64,000 bases of DNA from positions 62,001 through 126,000 of the forward strand of contig CALGPL010000010.1 in assembly GCA_937960595.1 (NCBI GenBank), given 5' to 3'. The notes under the pieces were generated by a model. The model was not told the origin of the DNA. It saw only the letters and a list, made by a program, of their open reading frames with translations, and did no database searches. This document shows, in pieces, positions 1-7,807 of the stretch; the first letter of the stretch is position 1; every line of letters begins with the position of its first letter. The position numbers and the translations under genes were made by a program. The DNA comes from an uncultured Anaerolineales bacterium (GTDB lineage Bacteria > Chloroflexota > Anaerolineae > Anaerolineales > Villigracilaceae).

Positions 1-1
1 C

Positions 2-97
2 CGGAGCGAGAAGTCCATTGCGGCGGGCAAAATGGTCCGTGTCATTGGACGCGAGGGCTTCGTCCTCGTCGTCGAAGCAGCCGATAAAACCAAATAG
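2..97 (+). CDS. NfeD family protein, C-terminal end (partial)
   Basis: Only the last 31 codons are in the window. They read through to TAG at 95-97 and show a short beta-rich stretch (GKMVRVIGREGFVLVVEA) that fits the C-terminal OB-fold of NfeD proteins. The stomatin gene starts 26 bases downstream, and NfeD-stomatin is a well-known conserved gene pair in which the two membrane proteins act together. The call rests mainly on that context, because the visible fragment is too short to stand alone. Confidence 0.6.
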   Translation, partial: RSEKSIAAGKMVRVIGREGFVLVVEAADKTK

Positions 98-123
98 ATC
101 GATCCAAAAGGAGGAACAGAACT

Positions 124-1017
124 ATGGAATGGACTCTCTTGTTGTGCGGCATCGCCTTCATCGTCATCTTGATGGTGATCTTCCTGGCCAACGCGATCCG
201 CATCGTGCCGGAATACCAGCGCCTGGTGGTCTTCCGCCTGGGACGCTGCATCGGCACCAAAGGCCCCGGCCTGATCCTGCTCATCCCGGTCATCGACCGG
301 GCCGTCAAGGTGGACCTGCGCGAGCAGGTGCGTGAAATTCCTCACCAGACCTCGATCACCAAAGACAACGCGCCCATCTCGATCGACTTCCTGTGGTACT
401 ACAAAGTGCTCGACCCGGCCGAGTCGGTCCTGCAGGTGGGGAACTTCGAAGTGGCCGCCCAGGGCATGGCCACCACCACGCTGCGCGCCGTCATCGGCGG
501 CATTCCGCTGGATGATGTGCTCTCGGAGCGCGAACACATCAACACCATGCTGCGCACCCGCCTGGACGAGGTCACCGAGCGTTGGGGCGTCAAAGTGACC
601 AACGTTGAGATCCGCGAGATCATCCCGCCGCGCGAGGTGCAGGAGGCGATGAACCGCCAGATGTCGGCCGAACGCGTCCGCCGCGCCGTGGTGACCGAGT
701 CGACCGGTACCCGCGAGGCAGCCATCAACGTGGCCGAAGGCGAGAAACAGGCGGCCATCCTGAAGGCCGAGGGCCAGAAACAGGCGGCCATCCTCCAGGC
801 CGAGGGTGAGAAACAAGCCCAGGTCCTGCGCGCCGAAGGGTTCTCGGTCGCACTGGAAAAGATCTTTGCAACCGCCAAGAGCGTCGATCAAAAGACGATG
901 ACCCTGCAATACTTCGAGACCCTCAAAGCGCTGGGCGGCAGCGCAGCCACCAAATTCATCTTCCCGCTGGAATTCACCTCGATGGTCGAGAACTTCACCC
1001 GAGGGAAAGAAAAGTAA
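124..1017 (+). CDS. Slipin/stomatin family SPFH-domain membrane protein
   Basis: The 297-residue protein has one N-terminal hydrophobic hairpin or helix (about residues 2-25), followed by an SPFH/prohibitin-like domain (about 25-190) and a charged coiled-coil region. Around residues 204-236 an 11-residue unit of the type AEGEKQAAILK occurs three times, typical of slipins. A good ribosome binding site (AAAGGAGG) precedes the ATG. Proteins of this family form oligomers that scaffold membrane microdomains and work with NfeD, whose gene ends just upstream. The start matches the family and needs no adjustment. A weak terminator hairpin follows. Confidence 0.93.
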   Translation: MEWTLLLCGIAFIVILMVIFLANAIRIVPEYQRLVVFRLGRCIGTKGPGLILLIPVIDRAVKVDLREQVREIPHQTSITKDNAPISIDFLWYYKVLDPAESVLQVGNFEVAAQGMATTTLRAVIGGIPLDDVLSEREHINTMLRTRLDEVTERWGVKVTNVEIREIIPPREVQEAMNRQMSAERVRRAVVTESTGTREAAINVAEGEKQAAILKAEGQKQAAILQAEGEKQAQVLRAEGFSVALEKIFATAKSVDQKTMTLQYFETLKALGGSAATKFIFPLEFTSMVENFTRGKEK

Positions 1018-1045
1018 CCGTCACCTCTCAAGAAGTGTTAGAATC

Positions 1046-1076
1046 GAGGCCTCCCGATCTTCCGGGAGGCCTCTTT
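1046..1076 (+). terminator. Hairpin after the stomatin gene
   Basis: GAGGCCTCCCG (1046-1056) pairs perfectly with CGGGAGGCCTC (1063-1073) around a six-base loop, followed by only three T. A TAGAAT box (1039-1044) lies just before it, so the hairpin could instead sit in the 5' leader of the next gene. Confidence 0.55.
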
Positions 1077-1090
1077 CACAAACCGCCCTC

Positions 1091-1534
1091 ATGGAAATCC
1101 TGCCCGCCTCCCTGCGTGACCTGGCCGGACTGCGCCGCCTCGAACAGGCCTGTTTCCCCCGCGACGCCTGGCCGCTGCTCGACCTGATCGCCGTCCTGAG
1201 CTGGCCCGACGTGGTGCGCCTGAAAGCCATCGCCGACGGTCAAATGGTCGGTTTCATCGCCGGCGACCTGAACCCCGCCGAACCGATTGCCTGGATTGCC
1301 ACCCTCGGCGTCCTGCCCGAATACCAGCGGCGCGGCATCGGACGGGCGCTCTTGCAAGCCTGCGAAAGCCGGCTGACAGGAAAACGCATCCGCCTGTGCG
1401 TGCGCCCCTCCAACCAGGCGGCCATTCAAATGTACCTGCAAGCAGGCTATCTCGCGGTGGACACCTGGCCTCACTATTACAAGGACGGAGAAGACGCCCT
1501 CGTGATGGAAAAAGTCCACCCGGCGGGTTTATAA
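1091..1534 (+). CDS. GNAT family N-acetyltransferase (RimI-like)
   Basis: The 147-residue protein has the GNAT fold signature: the acetyl-CoA loop in motif A reads LPEYQRRGIGRALL (Q/R-x-x-G-x-G/A type) near residues 75-90, and the C-terminal motif B has a tyrosine-containing GYLAVDTWPHYY segment. It resembles RimI, which acetylates the N-terminus of ribosomal protein S18, but small GNAT proteins have many substrates and the exact one cannot be read from sequence. The stop codon overlaps a TATAAT box that probably serves the RNase D gene directly downstream. Confidence 0.85.
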   Translation: MEILPASLRDLAGLRRLEQACFPRDAWPLLDLIAVLSWPDVVRLKAIADGQMVGFIAGDLNPAEPIAWIATLGVLPEYQRRGIGRALLQACESRLTGKRIRLCVRPSNQAAIQMYLQAGYLAVDTWPHYYKDGEDALVMEKVHPAGL

Positions 1535-1535
1535 T
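1530..1535 (+). promoter_or_regulatory. TATAAT box directly before RNase D
   Basis: A perfect TATAAT overlaps the stop codon of the acetyltransferase gene and ends 4 or 7 bases before the two in-frame ATG codons of the RNase D gene. No ribosome binding site is present. The spacing would put the transcription start at or next to the ATG. Confidence 0.5.
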
Positions 1536-1539
1536 CGAG

Positions 1540-2667
1540 ATGATGACGCCGCTCCCACCGCCTGTCTGGATTGCCACCCCCGAAGCCCTGGCGCGCCTCG
1601 CCTCCGACCTCTCCCATCAGCCGCGCCTGGCCGTGGACACCGAATCGAATTCCCTGCACGCCTACCGCGAACGAGTCTGTTTGCTGCAATTTTCGACGCC
1701 GCAGGCAGATTACCTGCTTGATCCGCTGGCACTGGAGGATCTCTCTCCCCTGGCCGGGCTGTTCGCCAACCCCGCCATCGAAAAAGTCTTCCACGCCGTC
1801 GAATACGATCTCATCGGTCTGCGCCGCGACCACGGCATCCAAATCGTCAACCTGTTCGACACCATGCAAGCCGCCCGCATCCTCGGATACAAGCGGGTCG
1901 GATTGGATGGGCTGTTGAGCGAAAAATTCGGCATTCAGTTGGACAAACGCTATCAGAAAGCCGACTGGGGCCGCCGGCCGCTGCCGCCCGACCTGCTCAA
2001 CTACGCCCGCCTGGATACGCACTATCTGCTCGACCTGCGTGACCTCCTGCAAGCCGAACTGGCGGCGCGAGGATTGTGGCCGCTGGCGCTCGAAGAATTC
2101 GCCCGCCTGGCATTGGGAAACGGAAACGCTCGCAGCGAAGAAACCCCCTGGCAGAAACTCGGCCGGGCGCATCATCTGGACGGTCAGCAACTGGCCGTCA
2201 TGCAGGAAGTATGGGCATGGCGAGAAGGGCGGGCCAGGTCTCTCGATCGGCCGGTCTTCAAAATCCTGGGCGAGAAATGGCTGGTTGCGCTTGCCCAGCA
2301 CATGCCCTCCCGCCTGGAAGACTTGAGTCGGCTCGGCCTGACCCCTCGCCAGGTTCGCGCCTACGGGCGAGACCTGCTGGCAGCCGTCGAACGTGGGCGG
2401 CGGGCCGCGCCTCTCCAACGGACGCGGCTGCCGCGTCCCGGCCAGACCTACCTCGACCGCCTGGACAGTCTGAGCGAATGGCGCAAGCAGGCTGCCCGCA
2501 AAATGGGCGTCGACTCGGACATTGTCCTGCCTCGGCCGTTCATGTATGCCATTGCCGAACGCGCCCCGAAAACGCTCGACGAACTGGCAGAGGCCATGCC
2601 CAACGCTCCCTGGCGAATTGAACGCTTCGGCACAGAAATCCTGGCCGCGATTCGCAGGAAGAAATGA
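1540..2667 (+). CDS. rnd: Ribonuclease D (DEDD 3'-5' exoribonuclease with HRDC domains)
   Basis: The 375-residue protein (ATG at 1540; the second ATG at 1543 is equally possible) begins with a DEDDy exonuclease domain: Exo I is VDTESNSLHAY, Exo II contains FHAVEYDLIGL and Exo III contains LLNYARLDTHYLLDL with the catalytic Tyr and Asp. Two HRDC-like helical regions follow, as in RNase D, which trims the 3' ends of tRNA precursors and other stable RNA. An open frame extends upstream into the acetyltransferase gene, but that part shows no homology and the family length favours this start. No Shine-Dalgarno sequence is visible. Confidence 0.92.
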   Translation: MMTPLPPPVWIATPEALARLASDLSHQPRLAVDTESNSLHAYRERVCLLQFSTPQADYLLDPLALEDLSPLAGLFANPAIEKVFHAVEYDLIGLRRDHGIQIVNLFDTMQAARILGYKRVGLDGLLSEKFGIQLDKRYQKADWGRRPLPPDLLNYARLDTHYLLDLRDLLQAELAARGLWPLALEEFARLALGNGNARSEETPWQKLGRAHHLDGQQLAVMQEVWAWREGRARSLDRPVFKILGEKWLVALAQHMPSRLEDLSRLGLTPRQVRAYGRDLLAAVERGRRAAPLQRTRLPRPGQTYLDRLDSLSEWRKQAARKMGVDSDIVLPRPFMYAIAERAPKTLDELAEAMPNAPWRIERFGTEILAAIRRKK

Positions 2668-2694
2668 TTTTGGGCTAGACAGACGAGAGACCCT

Positions 2695-4086
2695 ATGCAC
2701 ATCCACTTCAACGGCGCGGCCCGCACCGTCACCGGCTCCCAATACCTGCTGGAAGCCAATGGCGCCCGAATCCTGATCGAATGCGGCCTGTTCCAGGGCC
2801 GCCGGGCCGAGACCTACGAACGCAACCACAATTTCCGCTTCGACCCGGCCAGGCTCGACGCCGTTCTGCTCTCGCACGCTCACATTGACCATAGCGGCAA
2901 CCTGCCCAACCTGGTCAAGCAAGGATACGCCGGCCCGATCTACGCCACGCCGGCGACGGCCGACCTGGCCGACATCATGCTGCGCGACTCGGGTCACATC
3001 CAGGAAGCCGATGTCCTCTTCGTCAACAAGCGCAGGGCCGAGCGCGGCGAACCGCCGGTCGAACCGCTCTACACCGAGCGAGACGCTGCCCGGGTGGCAC
3101 CCCTCTTCCGCCCCCAGGAGTATGATCACCCCTTCGAAGTCGCGGCCGGCGTCACGGCCGAATTCATCGAGGCCGGGCACATCCTCGGCTCGGCCGCCAT
3201 CCGGCTCGAGGTCCGCGAAGGCAGCCGCGTCACCCGCCTGTGGTTCTCCGGCGACATCGGCCGCCGCGACCTGCCCCTCCTGCGCGATCCGGTCCTGCCG
3301 TCCGACGCCGACTACCTGATGATGGAATGCACCTATGGCGACAAGCCCCACCGCGACCCGGTCAAAGCGCACCTCGAATTCCACCAGGTCGTCCTGCGGA
3401 CCGCCCGGCGCGGCGGCAAGGTCATCGTCCCGGCGTTTGCCGTCGGCCGCACCCAGGAATTGGTCTACAGTTTGCATCTGATGGCCGTCGCCGGCACGCT
3501 GCGCGTTCCCGTCTATGTGGATAGTCCGTTGGCCCTCCAGGCCACCAAGATTTTCGAAAGACATCCCGAATGCTACGATGAGCAAACTCTGCAATTCATT
3601 CGCCTCGGCAAGCACCCGGCGCTCTCTTTCGAGGGACTCCGCTACATCCAAACCGTCGAGGAATCCAAAGCCCTCAACGAGCGCGCAGAGCCGATGGTCA
3701 TCATTTCGGCTTCCGGCATGGCCGAGGCCGGGCGCATTCTGCATCACCTGAAGAACAACATCGAGGACCCGAAGAATACCATCCTGATCGTTGGCTGGCA
3801 GGCGCCCTACACCCTGGGCCGCCGTCTGGCCGAGCGGGAGCAAACGGTTCGGATCTACGGCGAGACCTATTCTGTCCGCGCCGAGGTGGTGACGATCGGC
3901 GGACTCTCGGCTCACGCCGGCCAAGACCTGCTGACCGAATACGCCGCCGCGCTGAACGGTCGCGCCCGCGGGATCATCCTTGTCCATGGCGAGGAACGCG
4001 CCGCCAACGCCCTGCGCGAAAAATTGAGCGCAGCCGGCATCCGCCGGGTGGTCTATCCGGAGCCGTTCACGAGCCTCGAACTGTAG
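2695..4086 (+). CDS. Metallo-beta-lactamase fold RNase, beta-CASP family
   Basis: This 463-residue protein has the zinc-binding signature HAHIDHSG (about residues 61-68), further metal ligands in EAGHILGSA and FSGDIGRRD, then the beta-CASP insert and the C-terminal RNA-specificity segment with GLSAHAGQ (about residue 402). The layout matches the YSH1/CPSF-73-like bacterial nucleases, which cleave RNA hydrolytically with two zinc ions. A GAGAGA ribosome binding site lies eight bases before the ATG. Start and length fit the family. The exact RNA substrate is unknown. Confidence 0.92.
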   Translation: MHIHFNGAARTVTGSQYLLEANGARILIECGLFQGRRAETYERNHNFRFDPARLDAVLLSHAHIDHSGNLPNLVKQGYAGPIYATPATADLADIMLRDSGHIQEADVLFVNKRRAERGEPPVEPLYTERDAARVAPLFRPQEYDHPFEVAAGVTAEFIEAGHILGSAAIRLEVREGSRVTRLWFSGDIGRRDLPLLRDPVLPSDADYLMMECTYGDKPHRDPVKAHLEFHQVVLRTARRGGKVIVPAFAVGRTQELVYSLHLMAVAGTLRVPVYVDSPLALQATKIFERHPECYDEQTLQFIRLGKHPALSFEGLRYIQTVEESKALNERAEPMVIISASGMAEAGRILHHLKNNIEDPKNTILIVGWQAPYTLGRRLAEREQTVRIYGETYSVRAEVVTIGGLSAHAGQDLLTEYAAALNGRARGIILVHGEERAANALREKLSAAGIRRVVYPEPFTSLEL

Positions 4087-4134
4087 GGAAAGCGGCCTGA
4101 CCCGAAACCAATCCGGTCAGCCGCAGGAATTTAA

Positions 4135-4142
4135 GGTATAAT
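4135..4142 (+). promoter_or_regulatory. GGTATAAT box upstream of tRNA-Ser
   Basis: GG followed by a perfect TATAAT (4137-4142) lies 13 bases before the mature tRNA 5' end, a suitable place for its promoter -10 element. No convincing -35 hexamer is seen 16-18 bases upstream. Confidence 0.55.
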
Positions 4143-4155
4143 CCCCGCCGCAACC

Positions 4156-4243
4156 GGAGAGGTGCCAGAGCGGTTGAATGGGACGGTCTCGAAAACCGTT
4201 GTGGGGCTTGTCCCCACCGTGGGTTCGAATCCCACCCTCTCCG
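4156..4243 (+). tRNA. tRNA-Ser(CGA)
   Basis: The 88-base class II tRNA has acceptor arms GGAGAGG (4156-4162) and CCTCTCC (4236-4242) with discriminator G4243. The anticodon stem ACGGT/ACCGT encloses the loop CTCGAAA, giving anticodon CGA, which reads codon UCG. A long variable arm (GTGGGG...CCCCAC) and a T-arm with GTTCGAAT are present. The CCA end is not encoded. Confidence 0.97.
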
Positions 4244-4246
4244 CAG

Positions 4247-4293
4247 CCAAGAGGTGACAGTCGTTCGACAGACGGCTGTCACCTCTTGGGTTT
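4247..4293 (+). terminator. Terminator after tRNA-Ser
   Basis: Two perfect 14-base arms, CCAAGAGGTGACAG (4247-4260) and CTGTCACCTCTTGG (4276-4289), face each other across 15 bases and are followed by GTTTA. This strong hairpin directly follows the tRNA. Confidence 0.75.
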
Positions 4294-4309
4294 ATGGTAA
4301 GATTGACTC

Positions 4310-5158
4310 ATGAACGTCACCCTCGCCCTCGCCCAAATAAACACCAAACTGGGAGACATGCAGGCCAATCTGGAAAAACACCTGGCCCTGGCAAAAGAAG
4401 CCTGGTCATCGGGTGCCGACATCCTGCTCTTTCCCGAACTCTCGCTGACCGGTTACGTCCTGCAAGACCTGGTCCCGGCCGTTGCCCGCCGCCCCCAAAC
4501 CGACGACCCTCTCTTCAAGGCCTTGCTCAAAACCAGCCAAGACCTCGATCTGGTGGTGGGCTTCGTCGAAGAAGACCCCCGTCACCGCTTCTACATCGCC
4601 CATGCCTACCTCTCGCAAGGCGAAATCGTCCACATCCACCGCAAAGTCCACCTGCCGACCTACACCCTCTTCGACGAGAAGCGCTACCTGGCCCCCGGTG
4701 ACGGTTTGCGCGCCTTCGACACCCGCTTTGGCCGGCTGGGGATGCTCATCTGCGAGGATTTCTGGCACATTTCCTCGCCCTACCTGCTCTGGCTGGACGG
4801 CGCCGACCTGCTGTTGATGTCCTCGGCCTCCCCCGGGCGCGGCATCACCGGCGAGCAGATCGGCTCTGCCGAGGCAGTCGAGACCATGATGAAAACCTAC
4901 GCTCAACTGCTGACCGTCTTCGTCGCTCACACCAACCGGGTCGGATTCGAGGACGGCCTCAAGTTCTGGGGCGGCGCGACCGTCTACGATCCCGATGGTA
5001 CGCTCCTGGCCAAAGGCCCCTACGATGAAGAATCTCTGACCCTGGCCGAACTGGACCTCGAACAGTTGCGCCGCACCCGCACCCGTCTGCCCCTTCTGCG
5101 CGACGAGCGCCCCGAATTGGTCCGGCGCGAACTGGAAAGGATCTTGCGCCATGATTGA
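4310..5158 (+). CDS. Nitrilase-superfamily amidase, probable glutaminase partner of NAD synthase
   Basis: The 282-residue protein is a carbon-nitrogen hydrolase with the Glu-Lys-Cys triad visible as E43 (LLFPELSLTGY), K112 (HRKVHLPTY) and C148 (LICEDFWH). It corresponds to the N-terminal glutaminase domain of glutamine-dependent NAD synthases, which releases ammonia for the synthetase. The next gene is exactly that synthetase and overlaps it by eight bases, so the two are translationally coupled and probably form one enzyme. A TAAGAT box ends six bases before the ATG and there is no ribosome binding site, suggesting a leaderless message. Confidence 0.88.
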   Translation: MNVTLALAQINTKLGDMQANLEKHLALAKEAWSSGADILLFPELSLTGYVLQDLVPAVARRPQTDDPLFKALLKTSQDLDLVVGFVEEDPRHRFYIAHAYLSQGEIVHIHRKVHLPTYTLFDEKRYLAPGDGLRAFDTRFGRLGMLICEDFWHISSPYLLWLDGADLLLMSSASPGRGITGEQIGSAEAVETMMKTYAQLLTVFVAHTNRVGFEDGLKFWGGATVYDPDGTLLAKGPYDEESLTLAELDLEQLRRTRTRLPLLRDERPELVRRELERILRHD

Positions 5159-5972
5159 CCTCTCCATCAACCCTGCCCTGGTTCGCAAACTGCTGGTTGA
5201 GTTCATCCGCTCCGAAGTGACGAGGGTTGGCTATACGAAAGCCGTGGTCAACCTGTCCGGCGGGCTGGATTCGGCCGTTTCCTGCCTCCTGGCGGTCGAA
5301 GCCCTCGGCGCAGAGAACGTCCTCGCCCTGCGCCTGCCCTACAAGACCTCCTCCGCCGACTCGCTCGAACACGCCCAACTCATCCTCGACCAGACCGGCT
5401 GCCGGTCGCTGACCCTGCCCATCACCGAGATGGTCGAGCCGCTCCTCGAACGCTTCCCCGAGATGACTCCGGTGCGCAAGGGCAACATCATGGCGCGCAT
5501 GCGCATGATCATCGCCTACGACCAATCGGAGGCCTTTGGCGGCCTGGTAGTCGGCACCGGCAACAAGACCGAGATCCTGCTCGGCTACACCACCCTGTAC
5601 GGCGACTCGGCCTGCGCCCTGAACCCGATCGGCGACCTCTACAAGACCCAGGTCCGGCAACTGGCGCGGGCGCTGGAGATTCCCGAGGCGATCCTCGCCA
5701 AACCGCCCTCCGCCGACCTGTGGGCCGGTCAGACCGACGAGGGCGAACTGGGCTTCACCTACGAGGAAGTAGACCAATTGCTCTTCCTGATCGTCGACCA
5801 GCGCTACCGGCCGGAGGAATGTGTCGAGGCCGGTTTCGACGAGGCCTTCGTCCACAGGGTGATCGAGCGCGTCCGCCGCAACCAGTTCAAGCGCCTCCCC
5901 CCGCCGATTGCCAAACTGTCCAGCCGGACGGTCGGATATGATTTCTTATACCTGCGCGATTGGGGAACATAA
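5151..5972 (+). CDS. nadE: NAD(+) synthetase (ATP-pyrophosphatase domain)
   Basis: The 273-residue protein carries the PP-loop SGGLDSA (residues 36-42) that binds ATP and adenylates deamido-NAD, plus the conserved GTGNKTEILLGYTTLYGD segment (within residues 138-155). It converts nicotinate adenine dinucleotide to NAD in the last step of NAD synthesis. Its length is that of the stand-alone ammonia-dependent form, yet the amidase gene overlaps its start (shared ATGATTGA), so glutamine is the likely nitrogen donor through a partner subunit. Both genes have clean starts and stops, so this is not an obvious frameshift of a fused gene. Confidence 0.94.
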   Translation: MIDLSINPALVRKLLVEFIRSEVTRVGYTKAVVNLSGGLDSAVSCLLAVEALGAENVLALRLPYKTSSADSLEHAQLILDQTGCRSLTLPITEMVEPLLERFPEMTPVRKGNIMARMRMIIAYDQSEAFGGLVVGTGNKTEILLGYTTLYGDSACALNPIGDLYKTQVRQLARALEIPEAILAKPPSADLWAGQTDEGELGFTYEEVDQLLFLIVDQRYRPEECVEAGFDEAFVHRVIERVRRNQFKRLPPPIAKLSSRTVGYDFLYLRDWGT

Positions 5973-6007
5973 ACTTCTGACGAGAAACCTCTCTTCTGGC
6001 AAGTCCC

Positions 6008-7306
6008 ATGCACATTCCCCCCGCCCTGCGTCACCGCCGCTACCTCTATTTGTGGTCGGGACAACTGATTTCCATCGCCGGCTCGCAGATGCAGTGGGCC
6101 GCCCTGCACTGGCACATTCGCGCCCTGAGCAGCGAACCGAATCCGCTCGCCCTGGGCGGAATCGGGCTGGTGCGCATCTTGCCCGTCATCGTCTTCTCGT
6201 TCCTCGGCGGCCCGGCAGCCGACACCTACAACCGGCGGCGCATCTTGTTTCTGACTCAAACCGTCATGGCGCTGGCCGCCCTGGCGCTGGCCGCGCTGAC
6301 CTTCGAGGGCCACATCACCATCTGGTCTATCTATCTGCTGACCGCCGTCCAGGCCGCCGCCCAGGCCTTTGACGGACCGGCGCGCCAATCGTTGATCCCC
6401 AACATCGTCCCCGCCCGCGACTTGCCCAACGCCTTCAGCATGTCCTCGATTGCGATGAACACCGGCGCCATCCTCGGGCCGGTGCTGAGCGGAGTCGTCA
6501 TCGCCACCCTCGGACAGGGATACACCTACCTGTTCAATGCTCTCTCCTTCCTGGCCGTCCTCCTGGCGCTGATTCTGATGGGCGCCGTGACCCAGGACAC
6601 GCGCAACGCCCCGGGGATTCATCTCTCGGCTGCCCTCGAAGGCTTCCGCTTCATATTTTCTACCCAGATCATCCTCTCCACCATGCTGATCGACTTTGTG
6701 GCGACCTTTTTTGCCTCGGCCAAGACGATGATGCCGATCGTCGCCCGCGACATCCTGCACGTCGGCGAGATCGGCTACGGCTGGCTCTCGGCGGCCGAAT
6801 CGATCGGCTCGGTAATCGCCGGCGGCGTCCTCTCCCAGGTCGCCACCCTGCGCCGACAGGGGCGGTTGTTTCTCTCGGCGGTGACCGTCTTCGGCCTCTC
6901 TGCCATCCTGTTCGGCTTTGCCTCCCGCATCGGGCCGACGGTCGTCGTGCTGGCCCTGCCCGGCCTGCCGGTGACTCTGGCCTTCCTGGTGGCCTTCCTG
7001 GCCCTCGCCCTGGGCGGCGCGGCAGACGCGGTCAGCACCATCATCCGCAACACCATTCGGCAACTAAACACACCCGATCGCCTGCGCGGCCGGATGGTCT
7101 CCGTCAACCAGATCTTCTTCCAGGGCGGGCCTCAACTGGGCGAGGTGGAGGCCGGTCTCGTCGCCAGCCTCTTTGGGGTCCCGTTTGCAATCATCAGCGG
7201 CGGAATCGGCTGCCTGTTGGGAACGTTCCTGATCGCCATCCGCTGGCCGGAACTGCGCCGCTACAACGGCGACGAGCATCTGGCCGCCCCGGCGCCGGCA
7301 GCCTGA
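6008..7306 (+). CDS. MFS transporter, EntS-like efflux group
   Basis: The 432-residue polytopic protein has about 12 hydrophobic segments in two halves. It begins with the FRRLWxGQ-like segment RHRRYLYLWSGQLISIAGSQMQ and has DGPARQSLIPNIVP in the loop after helix 4, both typical of the enterobactin-exporter/DUF894 group of the major facilitator superfamily. It is likely an inner-membrane exporter. The substrate cannot be told from sequence, and the neighbours (NAD synthase, SWIM protein) give no hint. It starts 35 bases after nadE and may be cotranscribed with it. Confidence 0.88.
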   Translation: MHIPPALRHRRYLYLWSGQLISIAGSQMQWAALHWHIRALSSEPNPLALGGIGLVRILPVIVFSFLGGPAADTYNRRRILFLTQTVMALAALALAALTFEGHITIWSIYLLTAVQAAAQAFDGPARQSLIPNIVPARDLPNAFSMSSIAMNTGAILGPVLSGVVIATLGQGYTYLFNALSFLAVLLALILMGAVTQDTRNAPGIHLSAALEGFRFIFSTQIILSTMLIDFVATFFASAKTMMPIVARDILHVGEIGYGWLSAAESIGSVIAGGVLSQVATLRRQGRLFLSAVTVFGLSAILFGFASRIGPTVVVLALPGLPVTLAFLVAFLALALGGAADAVSTIIRNTIRQLNTPDRLRGRMVSVNQIFFQGGPQLGEVEAGLVASLFGVPFAIISGGIGCLLGTFLIAIRWPELRRYNGDEHLAAPAPAA

Positions 7307-7344
7307 CGTTTTCCTGACAGAATCCGTACAAATTCCTCGAGCGG

Positions 7345-7373
7345 TTGACTTCGGAAGAAAATCGCACTATACT
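7345..7373 (+). promoter_or_regulatory. Strong sigma70-type promoter of the SWIM gene
   Basis: TTGACT (7345-7350) and TATACT (7368-7373) are separated by exactly 17 bases. This is the best -35/-10 pair in the window. The predicted start near 7380 leaves a leader of about 108 bases before the ATG at 7488. Confidence 0.8.
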
Positions 7374-7427
7374 GTGTTCAGGTACCGCCTATGCGAGTGG
7401 CTGTCAAATCTCCCAGGTTCGTTTTTT

Positions 7428-7458
7428 GAAAGGCACGCCGTTGTTTCGCGTGCCTTTC
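7428..7458 (+). promoter_or_regulatory. Perfect hairpin in the 5' leader of the SWIM gene
   Basis: GAAAGGCACGC (7428-7438) and GCGTGCCTTTC (7448-7458) form an 11-base-pair stem with a nine-base loop, 29 bases before the start codon. It is preceded, not followed, by a T tract, so it is unlikely to be a terminator on the plus strand. It may stabilise the message or regulate it. Confidence 0.5.
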
Positions 7459-7487
7459 ACCATCTTCAATGACAGAAGGAGATGCCC

Positions 7488-7730
7488 ATGGATTCTGGAA
7501 TGATCGGTAAGATTCAGAAAGCCAAGCGTTACGCCCAAGAACGACATCGTTTCACCTTTGAGTCGTTTACGGTTAGCATTGCCGGAGAAAACAACTCTCA
7601 CCGCGTCCACTACGAGAACGGCCAATGGTCGTGCGATTGCGACTTCTTCCACACCCGCAATGTCTGCACGCACACCATGGCCCTCGAGGAACTGCTCAAA
7701 GACATGCTTCCCGCCCCGCAACGGGCCTGA
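7488..7730 (+). CDS. Small SWIM zinc-finger protein
   Basis: The 80-residue protein ends with a SWIM-type zinc motif CxCx8CxH, visible as CDCDFFHTRNVCTH, preceded by short beta-strands. SWIM domains usually occur inside helicases, transposases or recombination proteins and bind nucleic acid or protein, so a stand-alone copy is notable. An upstream ATG at 7482 is in frame, but the AGAAGGAG ribosome binding site fits 7488. The gene has its own strong promoter, a structured leader and a strong terminator, so it is probably an abundant single-gene transcript. Its function is unknown. Confidence 0.82.
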   Translation: MDSGMIGKIQKAKRYAQERHRFTFESFTVSIAGENNSHRVHYENGQWSCDCDFFHTRNVCTHTMALEELLKDMLPAPQRA

Positions 7731-7750
7731 TCCGCTCCTGCCGTCCACAC

Positions 7751-7790
7751 GACCTCCGGGGCCAAACGAGACCCCGGAGGTCTCTTTTTC
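7751..7790 (+). terminator. Rho-independent terminator of the SWIM gene
   Basis: GACCTCCGGGG (7751-7761) pairs with CCCCGGAGGTC (7772-7782), followed by TCTTTTTC. Confidence 0.88.
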
Positions 7791-7807
7791 AGGTAAAATT
7801 CGACTCC

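Noticed and set aside
1477-3987. 836-codon open frame on the minus strand
   Set aside because: It lies opposite RNase D and the beta-CASP nuclease, both with clear motifs. Long antisense frames are common in GC-rich codon usage, and this one has no domain pattern.
4067-4282. Minus-strand frame containing GWDSNPRWG and HSTALAP
   Set aside because: It is the antisense of tRNA-Ser. This is a well-known false protein produced by translating tRNA complements.
5804-7063. 419-codon minus-strand frame opposite the MFS transporter
   Set aside because: It is Gly/Gln/Asp/Arg-rich without hydrophobic core pattern, typical of antisense of a membrane protein.
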